From Turicibacter sp. (GTDB lineage: Bacteria > Bacillota_I > Bacilli_A > MOL361 > Turicibacteraceae), in assembly GCA_009787345.1 (NCBI GenBank), contig WRGF01000212.1:1-40169 (forward strand): a DNA stretch of 40,169 nucleotides, given 5' to 3'. Position numbers and translations under genes: made by a program. This document shows, piece by piece, positions 1 to 8,910 of this stretch. Below the pieces are notes generated by a model, which was not told the origin of the DNA, did not search any database, and worked only from the letters and a program-made list of their open reading frames with translations. Position 1 is the first letter of the stretch. The number at the start of each line of letters is the position of its first letter.

Positions 1-24
1 TCTCCTCTCCTCTCCTCTCCTCTC
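1..24. repeat. TCTCC pentanucleotide tandem repeat
   Basis: Almost five copies of TCTCC run from the window edge to about position 24 and may continue upstream. They lie directly before a TATATT hexamer at 26-31 and about 40 bp before the start codon of the beta-helix protein. A repeat at this place could change the spacing of promoter elements when copies are gained or lost. The repeat itself is seen; the promoter role is inferred. Confidence 0.75.
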
Positions 25-63
25 ATATATTTTAAAGAATTTGTCAAGGGGAGGGCGAAAATT

Positions 64-1812
64 ATGGCGGATATTACGACGTTTTCAGGGTTGCAGACGG
101 CTTGCCAGGCGAGCGGGACATATACCATCGGTGGGAATATTGCGTTTACGGGGAGCATTGTGATTCCAGCGGGGCTTACCATCAACCTTTCCAGTGATGG
201 GGGACCATTTACTTTATCCTCAACCACAGCCAATCAAAGGCATTTTACGGTGGATGGCACGTTGGAATTAGGAAACATTGTGCTAGATGGCGGAACTACT
301 GGTGGTGGGATTTCCGTAGATTCAGGGGGGAGCCTTACACTAAATTCGGGGAGCACTCTGCAAAACTGTTACAACACAGGGAATGGGGGAGCAGTCCTTC
401 TTAGTGGAAATGGTTCGTTGACGGCTACAGGGACGATTTTTAGCCATAATACTGGTCTTATTGGAGGAGCGATTTCGTCAACGAACTCTACAAATGATTT
501 AAGCAACGTTACTGTTGATAGCAATCAGGCAACTACCACAGCTTTTGGGGGTGGTGGGCTTTATATCACCGGTGGGACTTTAACAATGGATAGTTCTACG
601 ATTTCCAACAATACGGCGACCTCTCCTAATGGAACGGGAGGAGGGCTCTTGTTCAAACAAGGTTCTGCTACTTTATCAAATTCCGATATTACTGGTAATC
701 AGGCGACTTTGGGAGGGGGATGTGTATTTTGGCAATCCCAAGTCAATCTGGTAGATTGCCACGTAGACGGTAATAGCGCTACTTCAAATATTGGCGGTTG
801 TAGTTTTAACCAAGGGTCAGTGGTAACGGTAACGGGTGGGAGTGTCAGCAACAACATGGCAGGAAATATATGCGGTGGGATTTTATTAGGGGGGAGCAGT
901 GCAGGGCCGGCGGGAGTTGGCAATGTCCTTACTATGGATAATGTTTTAGTTAGCCAAAACACATCAGTTCAGGGAGGAGGAATGGCTATTTTCTCAGCCA
1001 ATGTCAATAATACCTTGACTGCTACGGACGCGACATTCGATTCCAACCAAGCAACAAATTACGGTGGAGGGATATTGGTGAATTCTACGACTACAGCAAC
1101 ATCGGTGGCAACGGTCAGTTTGCAGTCGGGATGTGCGGTCACTAATAATACTTCCTCCATTGGTGGCGGGATTGACAATTCAGCAGGCACCTTAAATGTT
1201 TCAGATACCGTTATTTCAGGCAACACAGCGACTTCACACGGCGGTGGGATTTATACAAATGATGTGCTGAACCTGACTAATGCAACTCTGACCGAAAATA
1301 CTGCCACTTCGAACGGTGGAGGGCTATATGCTCTTGGAAATGCCAATGTTACGATGATAGGTGCTCAAATTAATAATAACTCCGCCGTAAATGGGGCTGG
1401 TTATTATGTCAATGCAGGTTCACTAACTGCCGATTCGGCGACTACGGTGAACTCTAATACCGCCAGTTCCAATGGTGGAGGCGGGTACGTGGCAAGCAAC
1501 GGAACACTTTATAACAAAGGGGCGGGCTATGCGTCCAACGTTGCCGGTAATGGCGGTGGCCTCTACGTCGCAGGCGGGAAGGGCTACGTTTACGGAAGCA
1601 CCGTCACCGAAAACACCACATCCGCCAACGGAGGCGGAATTTATATAGACACCTCCAGTTTCGTATTCTCCAAAGGGCTGACCCTCACCCACAATAAGTC
1701 CAGGCTCGGCAAAGGTGGGGGAGCCTACGTCCTGGGTCAGTTCATCACCGCCGAGGTAGAAATCCACTACAATTCGGCTGCGGTCTGTGGTGGCGGGGTT
1801 TGTGTGGAATAA
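64..1812 (+). CDS. Pmp-like right-handed beta-helix repeat protein
   Basis: A 582-residue protein made almost wholly of short Gly/Asn/Thr/Ser-rich repeats. The recurring unit is a GGG(I/L/A) turn followed about 10-20 residues later by an N-N-T-A or S-N-T-A step, for example SGNTATSHGGGIYTND. This pattern is typical of polymorphic-outer-membrane-protein (Pmp) repeats that fold as a right-handed parallel beta-helix. The ATG at 64 follows AAGGGGAGGG with about 9 bases of spacing. I see no signal peptide, LPXTG motif or C-terminal anchor, so export is not supported by the sequence. The C-terminus has two nearby cysteines (CGGGVC). The last ~300 bases look more GC-rich than the rest, which may reflect a mosaic origin. 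An adhesin or surface-filament role is a guess from the fold. Confidence 0.8.
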   Translation: MADITTFSGLQTACQASGTYTIGGNIAFTGSIVIPAGLTINLSSDGGPFTLSSTTANQRHFTVDGTLELGNIVLDGGTTGGGISVDSGGSLTLNSGSTLQNCYNTGNGGAVLLSGNGSLTATGTIFSHNTGLIGGAISSTNSTNDLSNVTVDSNQATTTAFGGGGLYITGGTLTMDSSTISNNTATSPNGTGGGLLFKQGSATLSNSDITGNQATLGGGCVFWQSQVNLVDCHVDGNSATSNIGGCSFNQGSVVTVTGGSVSNNMAGNICGGILLGGSSAGPAGVGNVLTMDNVLVSQNTSVQGGGMAIFSANVNNTLTATDATFDSNQATNYGGGILVNSTTTATSVATVSLQSGCAVTNNTSSIGGGIDNSAGTLNVSDTVISGNTATSHGGGIYTNDVLNLTNATLTENTATSNGGGLYALGNANVTMIGAQINNNSAVNGAGYYVNAGSLTADSATTVNSNTASSNGGGGYVASNGTLYNKGAGYASNVAGNGGGLYVAGGKGYVYGSTVTENTTSANGGGIYIDTSSFVFSKGLTLTHNKSRLGKGGGAYVLGQFITAEVEIHYNSAAVCGGGVCVE

Positions 1813-1910
1813 AAAAATTTCCGAAGGCTTTGTTGGCTTTGGAAAAAGAGTGATAATTTTCTGCCTTGATTGAAACTTCCACTATCATTCACCCGAAATT
1901 TTATAGAAAT

Positions 1911-1939
1911 TTGACAAATGCCACCCCTTGCGATAACAT
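1911..1939 (+). promoter_or_regulatory. sigma-A type promoter for the lipoprotein gene
   Basis: A perfect TTGACA -35 hexamer (1911-1916) is followed after 17 bases by TAACAT (1934-1939). Transcription would begin near 1946, about 30 bases before the lipoprotein start at 1975. It lies in the 160-base gap after the beta-helix gene, which has no convincing terminator. Confidence 0.7.
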
Positions 1940-1974
1940 TATATTTAGATTTTGATAGCATCGGAGGTAGTGGA

Positions 1975-2502
1975 ATGATGAAAAAATTTGGTATGCTTTT
2001 AAGTTTGGCAATGGTGTTGATAATGGCAGCATGTGGTGGCACAGCCGGTGGCAATTCGGAAGCAGAAAAGGTTGAAAGCGACGCAACTGCCCAGCAAATC
2101 ATGGAGCGCATTGAAGCCCGCCTTGAAGAAGAAGGCAATGGCATCCGGTTTATGGATACAGATATGTCGGCAATGGAGGATAGCCTGTCACCGCTCATTA
2201 CCCAGCATTTTGACAGCGCAGACATCGAGTCCGGGGAAATCCGCCAAGCCATGATGATGGTCCATTCCGACTTGATTATGGTCATCCGTGCCAAAGACAC
2301 AGCGGCGGCAGAGCGTGTACGGGAATCCTTTGACAAAGTCCACGAGGACCAAGTCGCCACCTGGTCCATCTACTTGCAAGACCAATACGAATTTGTGGAA
2401 AATGCCATCATCGAACAACGTGGGGTATTCCTGCTTTATGCCGTCACCGAACACGCAGAAGCAGTCAGGGAATCCTTTGAAGACAGTATCCTAGCAGATT
2501 AA
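1975..2502 (+). CDS. DUF4358-type lipoprotein
   Basis: The product is 175 residues from the ATG at 1975, chosen because GGAGG lies 7 bases upstream and because translation then begins with MMKK, a hydrophobic stretch and the lipobox LIMAAC. An earlier in-frame start at 1918 would precede the predicted transcription start. The mature part is acidic and helical, with a conserved-looking stretch on the pattern VRESF-KV-EDQVATW and a later Y-FVENAII segment, typical of DUF4358 lipoproteins. In Firmicutes these often sit beside MBOAT and DHHW genes, as here. The role is unknown; it may be a membrane-tethered partner of the acylation machinery encoded next. A hairpin terminator separates it from the MBOAT gene. 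Confidence 0.75.
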   Translation: MMKKFGMLLSLAMVLIMAACGGTAGGNSEAEKVESDATAQQIMERIEARLEEEGNGIRFMDTDMSAMEDSLSPLITQHFDSADIESGEIRQAMMMVHSDLIMVIRAKDTAAAERVRESFDKVHEDQVATWSIYLQDQYEFVENAIIEQRGVFLLYAVTEHAEAVRESFEDSILAD

Positions 2503-2515
2503 AACCAATAACGGG

Positions 2516-2553
2516 GGATGTGCTTTTGCCATGGGCAAGGGACATCCTTTTTT
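2516..2553 (+). terminator. intrinsic terminator or attenuator between lipoprotein and MBOAT genes
   Basis: GGATGT at 2516 pairs with ACATCC ending at 2547, with an inner TTTGCC/GGCAA pairing, and six T residues follow. It lies between two genes that look functionally linked, so it probably lowers rather than abolishes read-through. It also argues against translation starting at the in-frame codon at 2520. Confidence 0.7.
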
Positions 2554-2570
2554 ACGCATGGAGTGATGAT

Positions 2571-3956
2571 ATGGTATTCAGCAGCCTCGTTTTCCTGTTT
2601 GCCTTCTTTCCCATAACCCTTTTCCTTTATTACCTTTCCCCAAGGAAACTGCGGAACCTGGTGCTTTTTTTAGCGAGCCTTGCCTTTTACGCATGGGGGG
2701 AACCCGTTTATATTTTATTGATGTTGTTTTCCACAGTCAGTGATTATTTCCATGGCATGTTCATTGAAAAATATCGCCATAAAAAGCGGGTGGCGAAGCT
2801 GTTGCTGGCCTCTGCCATGGTTATCAACCTCTCTATGCTTCTGTATTTTAAATACGTTGACTTTTTCCTCATCAATATCAACCACGCATTCGGGTGGAAT
2901 TTTCCTTTGATGCACTTGGCGCTCCCCATCGGGATTTCCTTTTACACGTTTCAGACCATGTCTTATAGCATCGACATTTACCGTGGGGATGCCAAAGTTG
3001 CCAAAAACATCATTGATTTTGGAGCATATGTCGCCATGTTCCCCCAACTGATTGCAGGCCCCATCGTCCGCTATCAGGACGTAGCCGACCAACTGGCACA
3101 TCGCCAGGAAAACTGGCGGCAATTTACCCAAGGTGTCCGCCGGTTTATTGTGGGATTGGGCAAGAAAGTCATCCTCGCCAACAACATCGGAGCCTTATGG
3201 AGCCGGATACTGGGTTCCGACATGTCCCAGTTAAGCGTCCTTGGGGCATGGATGGGGCTGATTGCCTTCGGGCTTCAGATTTACTTGGACTTCTCCGCCT
3301 ACTCCGACATGGCCATCGGCCTCGCCAAAATGTTCGGGATAGAGTTCTTGGAAAACTTCAATTATCCCTACATCTCCCAAAGCATTACGGAATTTTGGCG
3401 GCGGTGGCACATCTCCCTCGGCATTTGGTTTCGGGACTACGTCTACATCCCCCTTGGGGGCAACCGAAAAGGCAGGGGACGGATGTACCTCAACATATTC
3501 ATCGTCTGGTTCCTCACCGGTTTTTGGCATGGCTCCAGCTGGAACTTCATTTTATGGGGACTGTACTTTTGCATCATCCTCATGTTGGAAAAAACTTTCT
3601 TATTGAAGGCGCTAAAAAAAGTCCCCCCGATTTTTCGCCACATCTACGTCCTGTTTTTAGTGCTCATTAGCTGGGGACTATTTGCCTTTGAAGATTTTAC
3701 TGCCCTGGGGGCCTATTTTCGGGTCATGTTCGGGGCAGCCCCTCTCCTAAACAACGTGGACATTTATCTCCTATTAGGGAATGCCCTCCTCTTTATTGCC
3801 TGCTTCATCGCCTCCACCCCGCTCATGTCTGGCTGGGCACGCAGGCTAACATTTTCCTGGGTCCTTGAACCTCTCTTTGCGCTGACAGTTTTAGTGGTTT
3901 CCACCGCCTATTTGGTGGATTCCTCCTACAACCCGTTTCTTTATTTCAGATTTTAA
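2571..3956 (+). CDS. MBOAT family membrane-bound O-acyltransferase (AlgI/DltB-like)
   Basis: A 461-residue polytopic membrane protein of the MBOAT family, which moves acyl groups, often acetyl, onto surface polysaccharides or other polymers. It has many hydrophobic segments from the N-terminus on. The two family histidines are visible: H280 in WRRWHISLG and H320 in TGFWHGSSW, plus the linked FRDYVYIPLGGNR motif. The ATG at 2571 follows GGAGTGAT; the earlier in-frame start at 2520 lies inside a terminator hairpin and would add a non-conserved leader. Length is usual for the AlgI group. It is followed by a DHHW/AlgX-like gene with only a few bases between, so the two are cotranscribed and probably act as membrane transporter and extracytoplasmic transferase. 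The substrate polymer is not evident; no alginate or dlt genes are in view. Confidence 0.93.
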   Translation: MVFSSLVFLFAFFPITLFLYYLSPRKLRNLVLFLASLAFYAWGEPVYILLMLFSTVSDYFHGMFIEKYRHKKRVAKLLLASAMVINLSMLLYFKYVDFFLININHAFGWNFPLMHLALPIGISFYTFQTMSYSIDIYRGDAKVAKNIIDFGAYVAMFPQLIAGPIVRYQDVADQLAHRQENWRQFTQGVRRFIVGLGKKVILANNIGALWSRILGSDMSQLSVLGAWMGLIAFGLQIYLDFSAYSDMAIGLAKMFGIEFLENFNYPYISQSITEFWRRWHISLGIWFRDYVYIPLGGNRKGRGRMYLNIFIVWFLTGFWHGSSWNFILWGLYFCIILMLEKTFLLKALKKVPPIFRHIYVLFLVLISWGLFAFEDFTALGAYFRVMFGAAPLLNNVDIYLLLGNALLFIACFIASTPLMSGWARRLTFSWVLEPLFALTVLVVSTAYLVDSSYNPFLYFRF

Positions 3957-3968
3957 GGGGTGCGGCCA

Positions 3969-5090
3969 ATGACTAAAAAGGCTGATTTTTTGGTAAATGC
4001 TATTTTCCTTCCCTTCATTTTAATACTGGCTTTAGCGAACGCCCTATCACCTGATGAAGCCATTTCGGAGCTTGAAAACCGGTCCCTCCAGCAACTTCCG
4101 GTTTTTAGCTGGGAACGGGTCCAAAGCGGTGCATTCATGAAAGATTTCGAAACCTACATGACCGACCAATTCATCGGCAAGCCTTGGTGGGTAGGACTAA
4201 AGTCAGACGTCCAACGTTTAGTCCTTGGGCAACGTGAAAATAATGGGATCTACTTTGGGGACAATGATTTCTTGTTGGAAGCATTCCTAGACGAAGGGAG
4301 GCATTTTGATCGCAACCTGGAATTATTGAATGCCTTCGGGGAACGGTTGCCAAACCTGCCGGTGACCATTATGCTCGTTCCAACCGCTGTCAAAGTGTTT
4401 GAGCATTATTTGCCCCCATTTGCTCCCGTTTTGGATCAGTCTCTCCTCATAGAACGCGCGAAATCCATGCTCAGGTTGCCGTTTCTTGATGTTTATGGTA
4501 CGTTGAGCGAGCACACTCAGGATTACATTTATTTTCGCACCGACCATCATTGGACCATGCGGGGGGCTTACCTTGCGTATTTGGAATTGATGCAGGCCTG
4601 GGGCATGGAGCCCTATACGGATTACCAGCTCCAAACCGTGTCCGACAACTTTTTTGGCACCTACTTCGCCCAGGCTAATAATTTTCGCATTCCCCCTGAT
4701 TCAATCGAAGTTTTCGTCCCCAACAGGGAATTGCAGCTCACTTTGCAGCGTTCGGGGGATGACACACCCCGGGAAGGTATCTTTGCCAGCGAATTCCTCC
4801 AAAAACGGGATCAATACTCCTTCTTCTTAGGCGGCGTAGACGGGCTCATGGTTATCAGGGGAAATGCCGGCACCGGAAAAAAACTCTTGGTCATCAAAGA
4901 TTCCTACGCCCACAACTTCGTCCCCTTCCTCACCCAACACTTCGATGAAATCCACCTGATTGACCTGCGTTTTTACAACCAGCCATTATACCCCTACATC
5001 GAATCCACCGGCTTCGACCAAGCCCTTTTCCTCTATAACCTCTCCAGCTTCGGCGGCGACCCAAGCTTGATACGGATTGAAGGGGGATAG
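3969..5090 (+). CDS. DHHW family protein (AlgX/AlgJ-like SGNH acyltransferase)
   Basis: A 373-residue protein with an N-terminal membrane anchor (about residues 8-27) and an outside domain. The family signature DHHWTMRGAY is at residues 192-201 and the KDS motif (VIKDSYAHNF) places the likely nucleophile at Ser312. These are hallmarks of AlgX/AlgJ-like SGNH proteins that complete O-acetylation outside the membrane using acyl groups supplied by an MBOAT partner, which is the gene just upstream. The start is ATG 3969, eight bases after AAGGGG; the in-frame GTG at 3960 is part of that binding site and is less likely. A short hairpin with T-run follows the stop. Confidence 0.88.
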   Translation: MTKKADFLVNAIFLPFILILALANALSPDEAISELENRSLQQLPVFSWERVQSGAFMKDFETYMTDQFIGKPWWVGLKSDVQRLVLGQRENNGIYFGDNDFLLEAFLDEGRHFDRNLELLNAFGERLPNLPVTIMLVPTAVKVFEHYLPPFAPVLDQSLLIERAKSMLRLPFLDVYGTLSEHTQDYIYFRTDHHWTMRGAYLAYLELMQAWGMEPYTDYQLQTVSDNFFGTYFAQANNFRIPPDSIEVFVPNRELQLTLQRSGDDTPREGIFASEFLQKRDQYSFFLGGVDGLMVIRGNAGTGKKLLVIKDSYAHNFVPFLTQHFDEIHLIDLRFYNQPLYPYIESTGFDQALFLYNLSSFGGDPSLIRIEGG

Positions 5091-5095
5091 CCACA

Positions 5096-5131
5096 AAAAA
5101 GTGAGATTACCAACAGGAAAACCCACTTTTT
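5096..5131 (+). terminator. probable intrinsic terminator after the MBOAT-DHHW operon
   Basis: AAAAAGTG at 5096 pairs with CACTTTTT ending at 5131, around a 20-base loop that starts just after the DHHW stop codon. The stem is short and A/T-rich, so strength is uncertain. Confidence 0.5.
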
Positions 5132-5283
5132 CAGTTAAATCTAATTCTTTGGCACTTAAATCCATGTCCATTTTCAAGAAATTAATGCTCATGATTGGGA
5201 TCCACCCTAATTTTTCGTCAAGAAAAAGCGGACACCTGAAATGTCAACTTTCAATTAATGAAATTGTTTTATAGCATGTCGCA

Positions 5284-5759
5284 TCACAGTGAGGTGATGT
5301 AGAGCCCTTCGCATTCTGCTTCGTCCTGTAAGACGACTTTGACCAGTTTGCTAGCGATGTCCACACGGTAGAAACAGTTGGCTTTGATTTCTTTGAAGGG
5401 TTCGTTTTTTTCCTAGTAGAAGTCCAATGTTTCGCCAGGTTGAAGCGGTAGGCCGCCCCCGCTTTGAACTGGCCCTCTGAGTTTTTCCTAACCTCCCATA
5501 GCGCTTTAGGCAGTTCGGCCATGATTTGTGCGGTCAGTTCCCCATTATGGATGCCCGCCGATAAGTATAGGTGCTGGATCAACTGGGCACGAGTGTTTTG
5601 TTATTTCATGTGTTTCATCCCTAGCTGAAACAGGCACGTTTGTTGGTAAGCCGTGTAAGGCAAATGCAAATAATTAGGCGTGTAGGCGAGGTAGTGCTGG
5701 ACTAGGACTCTGTAAATGATGGAATTTTTGTTGTAATTGTTTTTGACATATGGTAACAT
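5284..5759 (-). pseudogene. broken small ORF divergent from an XRE regulator remnant
   Basis: Reading the minus strand from an ATG at 5759 gives an amphipathic, Tyr-rich protein of about 158 codons, ending ...GLYITSL with a stop at 5284-5286. It is interrupted by an in-frame TAA after GMKHMK (about codon 53) and by a frameshift after the FNLAKHW segment, with a further stop soon after. The frames join into a plausible single protein, so this is a decayed gene and not chance. I do not recognise the family. Its start lies about 22 bp from that of the broken XRE regulator on the other strand, which suggests a former divergent pair in a mobile element. Confidence 0.55.
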
Positions 5760-5781
5760 TCACTTGCGGGAGGTGTTGGCA

Positions 5782-6281
5782 ATGGATAACGTTGAGGTAA
5801 AGATGAACCGGATGTAGGAACTGCGGGAGGCCATGGGGCTGTCTTTGACGGAATTGGAAAAAAGACAGGCATCAAATGCCCGACCCTTTATAGCTAGGAA
5901 CAGTACCGCAGGAGCCCGCGGGATGTGAACCTCCGCACCCTGGCCGATTTCTTTCAGGTGAGCCGAAGTTACCTGCTTGGGCAATCCGATGACCGCGAGG
6001 CACGGGTGCTATGGATGGAAAATCCCGCCCCAATTCAAAAAGCGGTTCCCGATTCCCAAATGGGAGCCCTGTTGGATGCCGTGGCGGATCCTAAGCTTGC
6101 GGGCATCCTGAAGAGGCAGTCCCATCTTTTGAAGGTGTCGGATTTGGAAACCATCATGAAATTCGACCATGAATGCCGGATGATCGCCCTCCCCCGAATC
6201 CGATCGGGAACCGTTGGTCAAAACCCTTATTATGTCACGGGAATTCTCATAAGGGATGCTTCCAAAAAAGAGGATGTTTAA
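5782..6281 (+). pseudogene. degenerate XRE-family transcriptional regulator
   Basis: An ATG at 5782 follows GGGAGG and begins MDNVEVKMNRM, then a TAG, then a helix-turn-helix typical of Cro/CI repressors (ELREAMGLSLTELEKKTGI), a second interruption and frameshift near 5860-5900, and finally an open stretch from NLRTLADFFQVSRSYLLGQ to DASKKEDV with stop at 6281. The joined product of about 165 residues has the usual repressor layout of N-terminal HTH plus C-terminal tail. With the recombinase fragments downstream it looks like the regulator of a lost prophage or integrative element. Confidence 0.75.
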
Positions 6282-6370
6282 GCATGAAATCCCAATCAAT
6301 ACCTGTCAAATGGGGACACTAACCTTGAAGCCTTTTGTTTTTCCGGGACGCAAAAACGAGGGATTTTTTT

Positions 6371-7389
6371 ATGAGTGAAAAAGTGAAAGCCAACAGCAAG
6401 CAGATTGGAATTTACGAGAAATTTACCCTGAAAGACGGCAAAACCAGCTTCAAGAAACAACTTCACTTAGGAATTGATGTTGCCACGGACAAGGAGGTGG
6501 TGACTGCAGTGTCCGCCAAGTCTTTCGCCGAATTGAAAGAGAAATCGCGGCATACAAGCGGGAGTCTTTTAAACTAGGAACACAGCGGGGAGCAATGAGC
6601 CTGCCAGGACGTTTGGGGAAGTAGCCATGGCGTATCAGGCGTGGTATTTGCCGACGGTGAAGGTTAACACGCAACACGGCGTAAAAGGCATGTTTAGAAA
6701 TTACATTACGCCTGCTTTTGGGTATAACCGGATGGATAAGATAACCCCATTTATATGTCAGTAAGTAACGACAGGTTGGAGAAATGATGCTATAAATGGG
6801 ACAGGTGGAAATTGCAGATAGGGAATAATGGCAAGTTTTGTGAAAAAGTTTTTAGGTTTGCCCAGAGTGTGGGGGGAGAAGGAGAATCCCATGGAGAACC
6901 AGCCCCCTTTAAAGTCGAAGCTAAGAAAAGGACTCTTAGATGCTTTGCCGAGGATGAGGTGGGAGAATTCCTAGAAGGGTTGAAATCTCATGGGTCTGAT
7001 GGTAATGGAACGATTTCGGACGTTGCCATAATGGCGATTTTAAAGAATTGACAGACCTGCCAGGAACAAATCTTCTTCACCTACGTATGGCTAAGCTAGC
7101 CTATTTTTTTCCCACGATTTAGGGGAAAAGCCCATTTATCATGGGCGAGGATATATAGAATCGTTAAAGTTATATGCCAATTGCGGGGTGCCCGATATTG
7201 GGCCTCATGGCTTGAGGAATACCCGTGTCGCCAGGCTACTCAGCAAAGGTGCTTCCAACGTTACCATCAAGGGTGGCTAGGACATACGAAGCTGACGATG
7301 CCTATGATATTTATGGGCATCTTTTTGAACGGGCGGAAGAGGAAGTCCTTAAAAAACTGATGGATTACCACTCGGCGCAATCACGCTAA
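6371..7389 (+). pseudogene. degenerate tyrosine recombinase (phage/ICE-type integrase)
   Basis: Pieces of one integrase in several frames. From ATG 6371: an N-terminal arm-binding domain (IYEKFTLKDGKTSFKKQLHL, then SAKSFAELKEK). Near 6618-6760: the core-binding domain (FGEVAMAYQAWYLPTVKVNT ... FRNYITPAFGYNRMDKIT). Near 6900-6985: a segment resembling the start of the catalytic domain (RTLRCFAEDEVGEFLEG). Near 7200-7389: the catalytic end, with the GPHGLRNTR arginine, GWLGHTKL histidine and YDIYGHLFERAEEE tyrosine, then a stop at 7389. Stops and shifts break it at several points and the middle is too short for a complete catalytic domain. Intact relatives are about 370-400 residues. It cannot be active. 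Confidence 0.8.
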
Positions 7390-7499
7390 GAGTCTTTTAT
7401 AAAAAGCAGGTCAAGCTGGGGAAGCAAGACGAGGCTATTTTTTAACGGCTGATGGGTAAGCTATCCCCTTGACAGGTGCTCCGATCGGGGGTTGCATTC

Positions 7500-7703
7500 C
7501 GACGGCGGGCCAAGGGTCTGGGACTGATTAACATACCTTCATACCCTCCGCCATTCCCATGCTTCCCACCTCATCAACACATACAAATCCTAGAACGCTT
7601 GAGACACGAGCCCATCACAACCACCCTCGATATTTACAACCACCTCCCCAAAAGAAACGACAGCCAATTAATGGACCTTTTGGCCACTTACGACGGTCAT
7701 TAG
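7500..7703 (+). pseudogene. C-terminal fragment of a second tyrosine recombinase
   Basis: In one frame HTLRHSHASHLINTY (from about 7540) carries the catalytic arginine region; after a stop and frameshift the next frame reads LERLRHEPITTTLDIYNHLP with the catalytic tyrosine, ending at 7703. This is the last ~65 residues of an integrase unlike the one just upstream, so at least two different elements inserted and decayed here. No N-terminal part was seen. Confidence 0.7.
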
Positions 7704-7840
7704 ATAAAAAGGTAGTTAAACCATAAAATTATAAATTCACTCCAGAGAAATCATAGGTATTACAACATCGAGAGGTTAAGAATACTCTTTTGTCGGAAAA
7801 AACCGGATATTTGTGAGAGATAAAAGAAAGCAGGTGACTT

Positions 7841-8872
7841 ATGAAAGTTGCGGATTTTGATTTTCATTTACCAGAGGAACTCATCGCCCAGACCCCTCTG
7901 AAAAAGCGGGACGCTTCCCGTCTGATGGTGGTGGACGTGGCTAGGCAAAATATCACCCATGAGGTGTTTTCAAATATTGCCTCGTATTTTAATGCTGGGG
8001 ACACCCTTATTTTGAACGATACGAAAGTGATGCCCGCCAGATTGATAGGCGTGAAGCCAGAGACGAATGCTTCCATAGAGGTGCTCTTGCTAAAGCAAGA
8101 AGAGGGTGACCGCTGGGAAACCCTGGTCAAACCCGCCAGACGCATAAAAGAAGGTACCGTTGTGGAATTTGGCGATGGCCGCCTGAAAGCCACTTGCGTA
8201 AGGGTCGCCGATGAAGGCATCCGTTCCTTTGAATTTTCCTATGAAGGGATTTTTTATGAGGTGCTGGATTCCCTTGGTGAAATGCCGCTGCCCCCATACA
8301 TTACGGAAAAACTCGCTGACCGTGACCGCTACCAAACCGTTTATGGCAAGGAAATCGGTTCAGCGGCCGCCTCTACTGCCGGCCTTCATTTTACAGAGGA
8401 GCTCCTCGATGCCATTCGAAGCAAAGGTGTAAACATAGCATTCATGACCCTGCATATTGGCCTTGGGACTTTTCGCCCGGTAAAAGTGGATGACATTTTG
8501 GACCATGAAATGCATTCGGAATATTATCAGGTATCGGAAGAAACAGCAGACCTTCTCAACCAGACGAGGGAAAATGGCGGCCGTATCATCACTTGCGGGA
8601 CCAGTGCGACAAGGACTCTTGAAACCATCGTCCATGCCAATGGCAAGTTTGTGGCAAGCGTCGGTTGGACGGATATTTTTATTTACCCGGGCTTCGAATT
8701 TAAAGCCATCGACGGGATGATAACCAATTTCCATTTGCCGAAATCCACCCTGATTATGATGATTTCAGCCCTCGCCGGCAAGGAATTCATCATGGACGCC
8801 TACCAAAAAGCCATCGCTGAAAAATACCGCTTCTTCAGCTTCGGGGATGCGATGTTCATTCGGTTAAAATAA
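7841..8872 (+). CDS. queA: S-adenosylmethionine:tRNA ribosyltransferase-isomerase
   Basis: A 343-residue cytosolic enzyme that transfers and isomerises the ribosyl moiety of S-adenosylmethionine onto preQ1 at the wobble base of GUN-anticodon tRNAs, giving epoxyqueuosine. It has the standard start ([19 protein letters not shown]), the [11 protein letters not shown] motif, GEMPLPPYI, and the strongly conserved [10 protein letters not shown] and [10 protein letters not shown] motifs, with the usual length. The ATG at 7841 follows AGGTG. It is normally linked to tgt; here tgt lies over 4 kb downstream with an insert between. The stop codon is embedded in a perfect palindromic terminator. About 137 bases upstream of the gene show no clear promoter. 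Confidence 0.97.
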   Translation: MKVADFDFHLPEELIAQTPLKKRDASRLMVVDVARQNITHEVFSNIASYFNAGDTLILNDTKVMPARLIGVKPETNASIEVLLLKQEEGDRWETLVKPARRIKEGTVVEFGDGRLKATCVRVADEGIRSFEFSYEGIFYEVLDSLGEMPLPPYITEKLADRDRYQTVYGKEIGSAAASTAGLHFTEELLDAIRSKGVNIAFMTLHIGLGTFRPVKVDDILDHEMHSEYYQVSEETADLLNQTRENGGRIITCGTSATRTLETIVHANGKFVASVGWTDIFIYPGFEFKAIDGMITNFHLPKSTLIMMISALAGKEFIMDAYQKAIAEKYRFFSFGDAMFIRLK

Positions 8873-8910
8873 AAAAGACCGTGAAATCTTAAGATTTCAC
8901 GGTCTTTTTT
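8871..8910. terminator. bidirectional intrinsic terminator, perfect 40-bp palindrome
   Basis: Two perfect 20-base arms meet without a spacer: A6-GACC-GTGAAATCTT and its exact complement ending in T6. It ends queA on the plus strand and the regulator/pheromone transcript on the minus strand. The stop codons of both flanking genes overlap its ends. Confidence 0.95.

Noticed and set aside
1818-1845. Terminator after the beta-helix gene
   Set aside because: TTTCCGAAGGC and GGCTTTGGAAA pair imperfectly and no T-run follows, so it was not listed.
1767-2369. A 200-codon minus-strand ORF opposite the DUF4358 lipoprotein
   Set aside because: It is a shadow of the lipoprotein gene, which has a promoter, binding site and lipobox on the other strand.
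5190-5250. Insertion-sequence end (TGTCCGCTTTTTCTTGACG on the minus strand)
   Set aside because: It resembles some IS3-type termini, but there is no transposase, no partner inverted repeat and no target duplication that I can see.
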